Below are positions 23,877-31,915 of a stretch of 64,000 nucleotides of DNA, in pieces. Both the position numbers and the translations under genes were made by a program. The notes below the pieces were generated by a model that searched no databases, had not been told where the DNA came from, and saw nothing but the letters and a program-made list of their open reading frames with translations. Location of the stretch: assembly GCA_046331245.1 (NCBI GenBank), contig JAXLRH010000011.1, forward strand, positions 1 through 64,000, read 5' to 3'. Source of the stretch: SSF14 sp046331245. Its GTDB lineage: Bacteria; Actinomycetota; Acidimicrobiia; Acidimicrobiales; Microtrichaceae. How positions within the stretch are numbered: position 1 is the stretch's first letter; every line of letters begins with the position of its first letter.

Positions 23877-25289
23877 ATGAAACTTCGTGCGATCGCGTGT
23901 CTGATGGCGGCCGGGCTCCTGGCCTCTGCCTGCGGCGCCAAGGGTGCGGAGGAGGCGGCCAAGGACGACAAGGCCACGCAGACGACCACCCAGTCGTCCG
24001 ACACGACCGGCTCCGACTCGGCCGCGAAGATCGGCACGCTCGCCTCGCCGTGCGGTAAGGGCAGCGCCAAGGTCGCGGCGGCCGACGCCGGCACCGGTAC
24101 CGACAAGCTCTACATCGGCGTGGGCAACGACCGCGACTCCATTCGCCCCGGCCTCCTGAAGGAGCTGTGGGACGGCACCAACGCCTTCGTCAAGTGGTGC
24201 AACGACCAGGGTGGCATCAACGGCCTGCAGCTCGAGGCGGTCGACCTCGACGGCAAGGTGCTCGAGGTCGAGGCCGCCATGGCCAAGGCGTGCACCAGCG
24301 TGTTCGCGATCGTCGGTGGCGGCTGGGCCCAGGACAACTTCATCTTCAGCGGGAAGGACGGCTCGGACTTCCACAAGTGCAAGATGATGGCCGTGCCCGG
24401 CTTCGCGGTGTCGGCCGACTTCGCCGAGGCCACCGATCAGGTGCAGCCGGTACCGAACCCGGCCTACCAGCGTCCGACGGCGGCCTTCGAGGCCTACGCC
24501 AAGCTCTACCCCGAGCAGATCAAGAAGTTCGGCGTCGTCTTCGGCAACCTGCCGTCGATCGTGCAGAACAAGGACCAGATCATCGGTGTCGCCAAGAAGA
24601 CCAAGGGCTTCGACACCTTCGGCGAGATCTCCTACGACATCATCAACCAGGACTGGGCGCTCATCGCCCAGCAGGTCGTCGACAAGGGCCTCAAGATGGT
24701 CAGCTTCGTCGGTGAGCCGCCGAACATGTCGAAGTTCAGCCAGGCGCTGAAGGATCTCGGCTACGACGGCATCATCAACGCCGACGCCAACCAGTACGAC
24801 ACCCGCCTCATCGAGGCCTCGGGTGCGAGCGCCGTCGAGGGCGACGTGGTGCGCATCCCGATCCACATGTTCGAGGAGGCCTCCAAGTGGCCGGCCGTCG
24901 ACCAGATGGTGAAGGCGCTCGACGCCAACGTGCCCGGCTGGCAGCACGCCGGTCTCGCCACCTACGCCTTCTCGGCCGGTCTGCTGTTCGCCACGGCCGC
25001 CAAGTCGTGCGCGGACGAGGGTGACATCACCCGGGTCTGCGTGCTCAAGGCAGCGAAGGACATCCACAAGTGGGACGGCGGCGGCCTCCAGGCCGAGACC
25101 GACCCGGGCGCCAACGCCCCCGGCAAGTGCCTCATGCTCGTCCAGATCAAGAGCGGCAAGTTCGAGCGCCTGTTCCCGAAGCTGGGGAGCAAGGACGACA
25201 ACGGCGAGGGCTTCTTCTGTGGCGGTGAGACCACGCTGACCGGCGACTTCGGCAAGGGCAACACCGACTCCTCCATTCTCGGGTCTTGA
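23877..25289 (+). CDS. Branched-chain amino-acid-type ABC transporter substrate-binding lipoprotein
   Basis: 470 aa. A lipoprotein signal peptide (MKLRAIACLMAAGLLASACG, lipobox LASAC) anchors it outside the membrane, followed by a charged Asp/Thr linker and a two-lobe periplasmic-binding fold of the LivJ/urea group: LYIGVGNDRDSIRPGL, FVKWCNDQGGINGLQLE and FAIVGGGWAQDN. The ligand could be an amino acid, a peptide or an amide; the adjacent amidohydrolase suggests N-acylated or D-amino compounds, by inference. ATG 23877 has AGGGGGAA in front. First gene of a five-gene operon. Confidence 0.9.
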   Translation: MKLRAIACLMAAGLLASACGAKGAEEAAKDDKATQTTTQSSDTTGSDSAAKIGTLASPCGKGSAKVAAADAGTGTDKLYIGVGNDRDSIRPGLLKELWDGTNAFVKWCNDQGGINGLQLEAVDLDGKVLEVEAAMAKACTSVFAIVGGGWAQDNFIFSGKDGSDFHKCKMMAVPGFAVSADFAEATDQVQPVPNPAYQRPTAAFEAYAKLYPEQIKKFGVVFGNLPSIVQNKDQIIGVAKKTKGFDTFGEISYDIINQDWALIAQQVVDKGLKMVSFVGEPPNMSKFSQALKDLGYDGIINADANQYDTRLIEASGASAVEGDVVRIPIHMFEEASKWPAVDQMVKALDANVPGWQHAGLATYAFSAGLLFATAAKSCADEGDITRVCVLKAAKDIHKWDGGGLQAETDPGANAPGKCLMLVQIKSGKFERLFPKLGSKDDNGEGFFCGGETTLTGDFGKGNTDSSILGS

Positions 25290-25300
25290 TGGCCTCGGTC

Positions 25301-25357
25301 GCTTCGCCTCAGGTTCGCTCGCTCCGCTCGCTCCTTCGAGCTGCGCTCCTCGGCTGA
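25301..25357. repeat. Intercistronic GCTCGCTCC tandem/low-complexity segment
   Basis: Two exact tandem copies of GCTCGCTCC (25317-25334) inside a longer stretch of related TCGC/CTCC words fill the 80-bp gap between the substrate-binding protein and the permease. Partial inverted symmetry (GAGCTGCGCTC) could form hairpins that protect or separate the upstream message. It is too short and irregular to be a CRISPR array. Confidence 0.5.
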
Positions 25358-25369
25358 TCCGGGTCACGG

Positions 25370-27769
25370 GTGAACACCTTCCTGAACTTCACCGTCGTCG
25401 GCATCGCCACGGCAGCGGTGTACGCCATCGCGGCGAGCGGGCTGGTGGTCACCTACACGACCTCGGGCATCTTCAACTTCGCCCACGGCGCGGTCGGGAT
25501 GATCTCGGCGTTCATGTACTGGCAGCTCCACGCGCCGTCCGTCGACGGTGGGTGGGGCCTGCCCGCGTGGCTCGCGATCCCGCTGGTGCTGTTCGTCGCG
25601 GCGCCGCTCCTGGGGGCGTTGCTCGAACGGGTCATCATGCGTGGCCTCGAGGGCGCGACCGAGGTGGTGAAGATCGTCGTCACGGTCAGCCTCCTGCTCG
25701 CGCTGTACGGGCTGGCGCAGTGGATCTGGCCGGGCAACATCACGCGCAGCTTCCCGCGCCTGATGGAGGGCACCGTCAGCATCGGCGGCACCAACGTCAC
25801 CTACCAGCGCATCATCATCCTCGTGGCGGCGCTGGTCGTGGCCGGCGCCCTGCGCCTGCTGCTGTACGGGTCGCGTGTCGGCATCGCCATGCGGGCCGTC
25901 GTGGACGACCGCAATCTCGTCCGGCTCAACGGGGCGCGGCCGAGCCGCGTGTCGATGCTCGCCTGGGCCATGGGCGCGTCGCTCGCCGCGCTGAGCGGCA
26001 TCCTCGTCGCCCCACTCCTCAACTTCGACGCCCTCGCCCTCACGCTGCTCGTGGTCAACTGCTACGCCGCCGCGGTGGTGGGCAAGCTGCGGAGCCTGCC
26101 GCTCACCTTCCTCGGCGCGCTCATCCTCGGCCTGGGTGAGGCGTACTGCGGCGCCTACCTGACCAAGTTCCTCAACTGGCTCACCGGCTCCACGTCCATC
26201 GGCTGGTTCTCGCTCAGCGGGTTCCAGTTCGCGTTGCCGGCGCTGATGTTGTTCGTCGTGATGGTGGCGCAGCCGCAGGCCCGCCTCCGCGCCGGTGGCG
26301 TGCAGCGCGTGCGCGAGTCGTGGCGCGTGCCCACCATGAACACCGCGATCTTCGGAGCGGTTGCGCTGGTCGTGTCGATCTACGGCATCACCGAGCTCAT
26401 CGGCGCCGATCCCGATCGCCAGCCGGTGGTCAACGCGATGTTCTTCGCGATCGTGGCCCTCTCCCTCGTCCCGCTCACGGGCTTCGCCGGGCAGATCTCG
26501 CTCGCGCAGATGAGCTTCGTCGGCCTCGGCGCGGTGATGATGCGCGTCATCGGCGAGCACGGTCACACGCCCGGCGCCGTCATCGTCGCGCTCGTGGTGT
26601 GCGGGGTCGTGGGCGCGCTGGTCGCGCTGCCCGCGTTGCGCCTCACCGGCATCTACCTGGCGCTCGCCACCGCGGCCTTCAGCCTGTTCATGTCGAAGAT
26701 GATCTTCACGCAGACGAAGCTCGTCGCCGGCGGCACGGTGAAGGTGCCCACGCTCGACCTCGGGGTGTTCGCCCCGACCGACAACCAGCAGCAGGCCGTC
26801 ATGCTCGCGGTGGTCTTCGCGGCGCTGGCGCTGTTCGTGGTGTGGTTGCGCCGCGGCTCCTACGGTCGGCGCCTCATGGCGATGAAGGACAGCCCCGTGG
26901 CGTGCGCCACCCTCGGCCTCGACCTCACACGCACCAAGATCGGCGTGTTCGCCCTGTCGGCCTCGATCGCCGGCCTCGCGGGCGCCCTCGCCAACAAGTC
27001 GATGCCCACCACCGACTTCGAGCTGCTCAGCTCGATGTCGGTCACGATGCTCGCCGTCGTCGGCGGCATCGGCGCCATCGGGGGAGCGGTCATCGGCGGC
27101 TTCCTGCTCGGCACGTTCCAGTCGCTCATCCCGACGCTGCTCCGCGACAACACGGTGGGCGTGTTCCGCTTCGTCCAGATCTCGGTGCCCGATCTCATGA
27201 AGTTCACGCCGGGCTTCATGGGCATCAGCCTCGGTCGAAACCCGAGTGGCGCCATCGGCGACATCGGCGACGCGTATCGGGCGGTGGGCGAGACGAAGGA
27301 GTCGCTCGGCCTCGCGATCTTCGGGCCGGTCGCGCTATGGTTCCTCGCCCGCAGCGACACCATCAGCAACTGGACGTTCATCGCGACGATGGCGGTGATG
27401 CTGCTGGCGATCATCCCGCTGCTCCCCGTGCTCCTGCGCCCGATCCCCGGCGGCCGTGCGCTGCCCGCCGGCGTGGTGCTCGTGGTCGGGCTCGTCGTCG
27501 TCGGCGCCATCGACTGGGGCACCGCCATCTCGTCCACCGGCATCCGGCTCGTGCTGATGATCGCCGCCGCCGTGGTGCTGGCCGGCGTGGCCACCGCCGT
27601 GCACGGCGGGGTGCCCTCCGACGCTGCCGAGGAGCCGTCCCCCGACATGGTGGGCATCGACCGACCGCTGACGCGCAGCGACGTCTTCGAGGCCGACCGC
27701 ATGCTCGGCCTCACCGAGGCCGACTTCGACCTCGCACACGCGGGAGCAGGCGACGATGGCGCTGCTTGA
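25370..27769 (+). CDS. Fused branched-chain amino-acid-type permease (LivH-LivM)
   Basis: 799 aa. Residues about 1-300 are a LivH-type permease (FTVVGIATAAVYAIAASGLV, FNFAHGAVGM). About 320-650 is a LivM-type permease (VVNAMFFAIVALSLVPLTGF, GQISLAQMSFVGLGAV, FAPGFMGI-like FTPGFMGISLGRNPSGA). Three further hydrophobic segments (about 655-745) and an acidic tail follow. LivH and LivM are usually separate proteins, so one chain here forms the whole membrane part. GTG 25370 has only a weak ribosome-binding site. The gene overlaps the next by 14 bp. Confidence 0.92.
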   Translation: MNTFLNFTVVGIATAAVYAIAASGLVVTYTTSGIFNFAHGAVGMISAFMYWQLHAPSVDGGWGLPAWLAIPLVLFVAAPLLGALLERVIMRGLEGATEVVKIVVTVSLLLALYGLAQWIWPGNITRSFPRLMEGTVSIGGTNVTYQRIIILVAALVVAGALRLLLYGSRVGIAMRAVVDDRNLVRLNGARPSRVSMLAWAMGASLAALSGILVAPLLNFDALALTLLVVNCYAAAVVGKLRSLPLTFLGALILGLGEAYCGAYLTKFLNWLTGSTSIGWFSLSGFQFALPALMLFVVMVAQPQARLRAGGVQRVRESWRVPTMNTAIFGAVALVVSIYGITELIGADPDRQPVVNAMFFAIVALSLVPLTGFAGQISLAQMSFVGLGAVMMRVIGEHGHTPGAVIVALVVCGVVGALVALPALRLTGIYLALATAAFSLFMSKMIFTQTKLVAGGTVKVPTLDLGVFAPTDNQQQAVMLAVVFAALALFVVWLRRGSYGRRLMAMKDSPVACATLGLDLTRTKIGVFALSASIAGLAGALANKSMPTTDFELLSSMSVTMLAVVGGIGAIGGAVIGGFLLGTFQSLIPTLLRDNTVGVFRFVQISVPDLMKFTPGFMGISLGRNPSGAIGDIGDAYRAVGETKESLGLAIFGPVALWFLARSDTISNWTFIATMAVMLLAIIPLLPVLLRPIPGGRALPAGVVLVVGLVVVGAIDWGTAISSTGIRLVLMIAAAVVLAGVATAVHGGVPSDAAEEPSPDMVGIDRPLTRSDVFEADRMLGLTEADFDLAHAGAGDDGAA

Positions 27770-28520
27770 GACCCGCGGCCTCACGGTCCGCTTCGGCGGC
27801 AACCTCGCCGTGTCCGAGGTCGACCTGTCGGTGGAGGCCGCCACCGTCACCGGCCTCATCGGCCCGAACGGCGCCGGCAAGACGACGACGTTCAACATGA
27901 TCTGCGGCGTGCTGCCGCCCACGTCGGGCAGCGTGCTCCTCGACGGCGCCGACGTGTCGAAGCTCGGCACCCACAAGCGGGCGCGCCGCGGCATCGGCCG
28001 CACGTTCCAGCGCCTCGAGGTGTTCAGCTCGATGTCGGTGCGGGAGAACATCCTCGTCGGGTGCGAGATCCGTCAGGGCTGGTCGCGCTCGACGCCGGCG
28101 GGCCGTCAGCTGCTGGCCCCCGAGGGCGCCGATCTCGCTGCGACCGACGAGGTCGACCTGCTCATGGACCGCCTCGGTCTCACCGACGTCGCCGACGTGC
28201 GCGTCGGCCAGCTGTCCACCGGCCGCGCCCGCCTCGTCGAGCTCGGCCGGGCGCTGGCCATCCGGCCGCGGGTGCTGCTCCTCGACGAGCCGGCGTCGGG
28301 TCTCGACGACTCCGAGACCACCGAGTTCGGCCTGCTGCTCCGCCAGCTCGCCGCCGCGGGCCTGTCGATCCTGATGGTGGAGCACGACGTGCCGCTGGTG
28401 ATGGACGTGTGCTCGCAGATCTACGTGCTCGACTTCGGGCGCATCATCGCCCAGGGCCCGCCCCAGGAGATCCAGCAGAACGAGTCGGTGCTCAACGCCT
28501 ACCTCGGGAGCAACAAGTGA
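27756..28520 (+). CDS. livG: Branched-chain amino-acid-type ABC transporter ATPase (LivG)
   Basis: 254 aa ABC ATPase. Walker A is GPNGAGKTT (about residue 36), the signature is the slightly divergent QLSTGRARLVELGRAL, Walker B is RVLLLDEPASGLDD, and the switch His is in MVEHDVP. The C-terminal IQQNESVLNAYLGS resembles the LivG end that follows the membrane loops. Translationally coupled to both neighbours (14-bp and 4-bp overlaps). It powers the fused permease together with LivF. Confidence 0.94.
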   Translation: MALLETRGLTVRFGGNLAVSEVDLSVEAATVTGLIGPNGAGKTTTFNMICGVLPPTSGSVLLDGADVSKLGTHKRARRGIGRTFQRLEVFSSMSVRENILVGCEIRQGWSRSTPAGRQLLAPEGADLAATDEVDLLMDRLGLTDVADVRVGQLSTGRARLVELGRALAIRPRVLLLDEPASGLDDSETTEFGLLLRQLAAAGLSILMVEHDVPLVMDVCSQIYVLDFGRIIAQGPPQEIQQNESVLNAYLGSNK

Positions 28521-29251
28521 CCGCCGAGGTGCGCGACGTGCCGCTCCTCGAGCTGCAGGGCATCCGCGCCGCGTACGACGCGATCGAGGTGCTGCACGGC
28601 GTCGACCTCGTCGTGCCGGCCGGCAAGGTGGTGGCGCTGCTCGGTCCGAACGGCGCGGGCAAGTCGACCACGCTCAACGTGGCCTGCGGGCTGATGACCC
28701 CGACGGCGGGCAAGGTGCTGGTCGCCGGGCGCGACGTCACCGGCGTCGCCGCCGAGGAGCTCGCCCGTCGCGGCCTCATCACGATCCCGGAGGGCCGGGG
28801 CATCTTCCCGAACCTCACGGTCCGCGAGAACCTGCAGATGGCCACCTACTCCGGCCGGCCCCTCGACGAGGTCGAGGAGATGACCTACCGCCAGTTCCCC
28901 CGCCTCGGCGAGCGGCGCAGCCAGCTGGTCGGCACGATGTCGGGCGGCGAGCAGCAGATGCTGGCCATGGCCCGCGGCCTCGCGTCGAACCCGGCGATCC
29001 TGCTGCTCGACGAGCTCTCGATGGGCCTCGCGCCGCTGGTGGTCGAGGAGCTGTACACGATCGTCGCCGAGATCGCCGCCGGTGGCGTGTCGATCTTGGT
29101 GATCGAGCAATTCGCGCGTACCGTGCTCGGCATCGCCGATCTGGCCGCGATCATGGTCCACGGGCAGATCCGCACGGTGGGCACCCCCGACGAAGTCGAA
29201 GACGAGTTGTCCGCCGCGTACCTGGGCGGCGAGAAGGAGCGCAGTTCCTGA
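28517..29251 (+). CDS. livF: Branched-chain amino-acid-type ABC transporter ATPase (LivF)
   Basis: 244 aa ABC ATPase, the LivF partner: Walker A GPNGAGKSTT, the LivF-like ITIPEGRGIFPNLTVRENL, signature MSGGEQQMLAMARGL, Walker B AILLLDELSMGLAP, and switch His replaced by Gln in LVIEQFART as usual in LivF. The GTG start overlaps the livG stop by 4 bp (GTGA). Its own stop overlaps the following small gene by one base. Confidence 0.94.
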   Translation: MTAEVRDVPLLELQGIRAAYDAIEVLHGVDLVVPAGKVVALLGPNGAGKSTTLNVACGLMTPTAGKVLVAGRDVTGVAAEELARRGLITIPEGRGIFPNLTVRENLQMATYSGRPLDEVEEMTYRQFPRLGERRSQLVGTMSGGEQQMLAMARGLASNPAILLLDELSMGLAPLVVEELYTIVAEIAAGGVSILVIEQFARTVLGIADLAAIMVHGQIRTVGTPDEVEDELSAAYLGGEKERSS

Positions 29252-29628
29252 TGGAGAGCATGAACGAGAACCCAGATCGCGTCGCCGGCTTCCAGGCCGA
29301 GATCGAGGCGATGAAGGTGAAGGCGACGGGCGGTCGCAACGAGACGCGTCTGCTCGCGCTCGGCATCGCGCTGGGTGTCGCCGGTCTGGCGCTCGCCATC
29401 TACGGCGGCATCATGGTGCAGAACGACGCCAACGAGTACAACCAGCGCGCCTTCATGGCCACGGGCAGCTTCATCGGCCTGGCCATGATCATCGGTGGCG
29501 CGGCGCTGTTCGTCCGCTACTCGATGGCGCGCTACCTGCGCTTCTGGCTCATCCGCCTCGTGCACGAGAGCCGCGCGAACGCCGACCGGATCGTCGACGC
29601 CATCGACCGGGCGGCCGGGCCCCGCTAG
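29251..29628 (+). CDS. Small two-span membrane protein of the liv-type operon
   Basis: 125 aa, not recognised. A hydrophilic N-terminus with a short helix (FQAEIEAMKVKATGGRN) precedes two spans (LLALGIALGVAGLALAIYGG and FIGLAMIIGGAALFVRYSM); the C-terminus is basic and helical. The ATG start overlaps the livF stop (TGATG), so it is made together with the transporter. It may be an accessory subunit of this ABC system; that is inferred only from the coupling. Confidence 0.8.
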   Translation: MESMNENPDRVAGFQAEIEAMKVKATGGRNETRLLALGIALGVAGLALAIYGGIMVQNDANEYNQRAFMATGSFIGLAMIIGGAALFVRYSMARYLRFWLIRLVHESRANADRIVDAIDRAAGPR

Positions 29629-29661
29629 CCTTCGCCGACGTCCGGCGCATAGCAGGTCGGA

Positions 29662-29691
29662 TTTGCGGGCGGGGATCGGCCCGATTAGTTT
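29662..29691 (+). promoter_or_regulatory. Probable promoter of the ATP synthase operon
   Basis: TTTGCG (29662-29667) and TAGTTT (29686-29691) are spaced by 18 bp, about 60 nt before ATG 29751. This is the only non-coding gap of more than 100 bp before the operon. Confidence 0.4.
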
Positions 29692-29750
29692 GGGAACAGA
29701 TTCACAAGCGTCCTGTTTCCTCATCTGGGCGCCTGACCGGGGCAACGTTC

Positions 29751-30164
29751 ATGGCTGTATCCGACAAGCGCGAACTCAACATGGGGCTGAACAGCTCGCA
29801 TGGGTCGTTCGAGCTCGTCGTGTCGCCGATCGTCCTGGGCCTCGGTGGCTGGTGGATCGACTCGAAGCTCGGCACCGGCCCGTGGTTCCTCATCGGTCTC
29901 GCCGTGTTCGGCGTGGTGGGCGCGGTCACCAAGCTGTACCTCTCCTACACGGCCAAGATGGCCGACGTCACCGAGCAGGCCCGCCTCGCCCGTGACGCCC
30001 GCGCCGCGGAGCAGGCCGACGCCCGTCGTGCCGCCGCGATGGAGCGCGATGCGCTCACCCTCCGCCTCGAGGCCGAAGCAGCCGAGGCCGAGGCGCAGCT
30101 GCGCGATCGCAGCCGTCTCGATCGCGACCGTCTCGATCGCATGACCGTGGAGCGTGCGTCGTGA
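29751..30164 (+). CDS. AtpZ/AtpI-type ATP synthase accessory protein
   Basis: 137 aa. Two membrane spans (LVVSPIVLGLGGWWIDSKLG, PWFLIGLAVFGVVGAVTKLY) in the arrangement of the AtpZ/AtpI family, followed by an unusually long, charged coiled-coil-like tail (Ala/Glu/Arg, residues 65-137). Members of this family assist assembly of the c-ring or supply Mg2+/Ca2+. It opens the operon and overlaps the next gene by 4 bp (GTGA). Confidence 0.8.
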   Translation: MAVSDKRELNMGLNSSHGSFELVVSPIVLGLGGWWIDSKLGTGPWFLIGLAVFGVVGAVTKLYLSYTAKMADVTEQARLARDARAAEQADARRAAAMERDALTLRLEAEAAEAEAQLRDRSRLDRDRLDRMTVERAS

Positions 30165-30634
30165 CCGCCCCCGCGAACCCGATGCTCACCGGCATCGAGG
30201 GGCCCGCGCCCGCCATGGAGGTCGCGGTCGACATGGCGAAGCGCGCCAAGTGGCTCGTGCCGCTGGCCGCCGTCATCGGGGGCTTCTGGGGCGTCAACGG
30301 CGTCATCAGCTCCGGCTATGCGCTGGCGATCGTCGTCGTGAACTTCCTGCTCGCCGCCTGGATGCTGTCCGCCGCCGGGCGCATCTCGTTCGCACTCATG
30401 GCCGGCGCCGCGCTGTTCGGCTACCTGCTTCGTCTCGGCCTGATCTTCGCCGCGGTCATGTTGGTCCGCAACGCGTCCTGGATGGAGATGGTGCCGCTCG
30501 GCATCACGCTCATCGTGACGCACCTCGGCCTGTTGTTCTGGGAGCTCCGCTACGTGTCGGGCTCCCTGGCGTACCCGGGCCTCAAGCCCAAACCTGTTTC
30601 TGAGTCTGACAGAGGAGTGACAAGTGCTCGCTGA
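30161..30634 (+). CDS. atpI: ATP synthase protein I-like membrane protein
   Basis: 157 aa with four hydrophobic segments (WLVPLAAVIGGFWGVNG, YALAIVVVNFLLAAWML, FALMAGAALFGYLLRLGLIF, VPLGITLIVTHLGLLFWEL), the layout of subunit I proteins encoded before atpB. It corresponds in place to the small gene before atpB in mycobacteria. Overlaps atpB by 11 bp; the AtpB ribosome-binding site lies within its last codons. Confidence 0.8.
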   Translation: MTAPANPMLTGIEGPAPAMEVAVDMAKRAKWLVPLAAVIGGFWGVNGVISSGYALAIVVVNFLLAAWMLSAAGRISFALMAGAALFGYLLRLGLIFAAVMLVRNASWMEMVPLGITLIVTHLGLLFWELRYVSGSLAYPGLKPKPVSESDRGVTSAR

Positions 30635-31394
30635 GGTGAAGTTCCCCGGTATCGAGGAGATGGTCCAGTGGCCGGCCGCGTTCTTCAAGGACACGCCGTT
30701 CGCCTTCAACAAGGTGGCGCTGCTGTCCCTGTTCGCCATGGCGATCCCCACGGTGTGGTTCCTCGTCGCCGGCGCCAAGGCCAAGAAGTCGCTCGTGCCG
30801 GGCGGCGCCCAGAACCTCGCCGAGAGCTCGATCGAGTTCATGGAGAAGCAGGTCATCGGCCAGGCCATCGGCCCCGACGGCATGCGGTACCTGCCGCTGC
30901 TGCTGTCGATGTTCCTCTTCATCCTCTTCGGCAACCTGTTCGGCATCATCCCGACGGCCCACTTCGGCGCCAACGCCCGCATGGCCAACCCGGTCGTCCT
31001 GGCCCTCCTCGCCTGGCTCGTCTTCATCGGGGTCGGCATCCGGCACCACGGTCTCGGCTACTTCAAGGAGGCCCTGTTCCCGCCGGGCGTGCCGAAGGCG
31101 CTGTACGTGCTCGTGACCCCGATCGAGCTGATCTCGACGTTCCTCGTCCGGCCGTTCTCCCTCGCCGTCCGTCTCTTCGCCAACAGCCTCGCCGGCCACA
31201 TCCTCCTCATCACCTTCTCGGTGCTGAGCGCCACGCTGTTCGCCAAGAGCCTCCTCGTGGCGGCCATGCCGTTCTCGTTCTTCATGCTGGTGGCCTTCAC
31301 GGGCTTCGAGCTGCTCGTCGCCTTCCTGCAGGCGTACATCTTCGCCCTGCTCACCGCCGTGTACATCGGCGGCGCCCTGCACCCGGCGCACTGA
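30624..31394 (+). CDS. atpB: F-type ATP synthase subunit a
   Basis: 256 aa membrane subunit that forms the proton half-channels. The essential Arg is in PFSLAVRLFANSLAGHILL; the last helices (FTGFELLVAFLQAYIFALL) carry the Glu and Gln residues of the proton path. Five to six spans, normal length. The GTG start has AGGAG upstream inside the preceding gene. Confidence 0.96.
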   Translation: MLAEVKFPGIEEMVQWPAAFFKDTPFAFNKVALLSLFAMAIPTVWFLVAGAKAKKSLVPGGAQNLAESSIEFMEKQVIGQAIGPDGMRYLPLLLSMFLFILFGNLFGIIPTAHFGANARMANPVVLALLAWLVFIGVGIRHHGLGYFKEALFPPGVPKALYVLVTPIELISTFLVRPFSLAVRLFANSLAGHILLITFSVLSATLFAKSLLVAAMPFSFFMLVAFTGFELLVAFLQAYIFALLTAVYIGGALHPAH

Positions 31395-31399
31395 CCCGA

Positions 31400-31416
31400 C
31401 CGGGCCGACGGCCCGG
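31400..31416 (+). other. GC hairpin between atpB and atpE
   Basis: CCGGGCC and GGCCCGG are perfect 7-bp complements with a GAC loop, 6 bases after the atpB stop and 63 bases before atpE. No T-run follows, so RNA processing or stability is more likely than termination. Confidence 0.6.
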
Positions 31417-31479
31417 CGCACAGATCTTCAAACCATTCGGTGGCCTGACCACCGGACCTCACAGGAGAAACCAACAACA

Positions 31480-31770
31480 ATGTCCACGCTCACCCACATC
31501 GCCCACCCGGTTGCGCAGCAGTCGGGGAACTACACCGCCGACGAGGCCAAGAGCATCGCCGGCGCCGGCGGCGCAGGTATGGCCTACGGTCTCGGCGCCA
31601 TCGGCCCCGGCATCGGCATCGGCTACCTCGTCGGTCAGGCCGTGCAGGCCATGGCCCGCCAGCCCGAGTCGGCCGGTCAGGTCCAGACCACCATGTTCCT
31701 GGGCATCGCGTTCACCGAGGCGCTCGCGCTCATCGGCTTCGTGGTGTTCATCCTCCTCAAGTTCGTCTGA
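31480..31770 (+). CDS. atpE: F-type ATP synthase subunit c
   Basis: 96 aa. Two membrane helices joined by the ARQPE loop (residues 59-63). The proton-carrying Glu80 lies in FLGIAFTEALALIG; the Na+-site pattern is not evident, so a proton enzyme is expected. An N-terminal extension of about 25 residues precedes the first helix. About ten copies form the rotor ring, so it must be made in excess; hairpins on both sides of the gene may serve this. AGGAG-type ribosome-binding site (ACAGGAGAA) upstream. Confidence 0.97.
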   Translation: MSTLTHIAHPVAQQSGNYTADEAKSIAGAGGAGMAYGLGAIGPGIGIGYLVGQAVQAMARQPESAGQVQTTMFLGIAFTEALALIGFVVFILLKFV

Positions 31771-31824
31771 TCCGACGAACACCCCGGCGGCGCCCCGGCG
31801 TCGCCACCCCGTTGTTGGTTCGTG

Positions 31825-31846
31825 ACGGGGGGCTGCGGCCCCCCGT
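31825..31846 (+). other. Strong GC hairpin between atpE and atpF genes
   Basis: ACGGGGGGC and GCCCCCCGT are perfect 9-bp complements with a TGCG loop, in the middle of a 145-bp gap. Such a stem could block 3' exonucleases or cause partial termination, raising c relative to downstream subunits. Confidence 0.7.
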
Positions 31847-31915
31847 TCACCTCCGGCGACGGAGCCCGCAGCTCTCTCAGGACATCTCGTTCCAGAAACC
31901 TCTCCAGGAGTCACC

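Noticed and set aside
25301..25357. CRISPR-like repeats between the substrate-binding protein and permease genes
   Set aside because: Only two 9-bp units in direct tandem with no spacers; low-complexity sequence.
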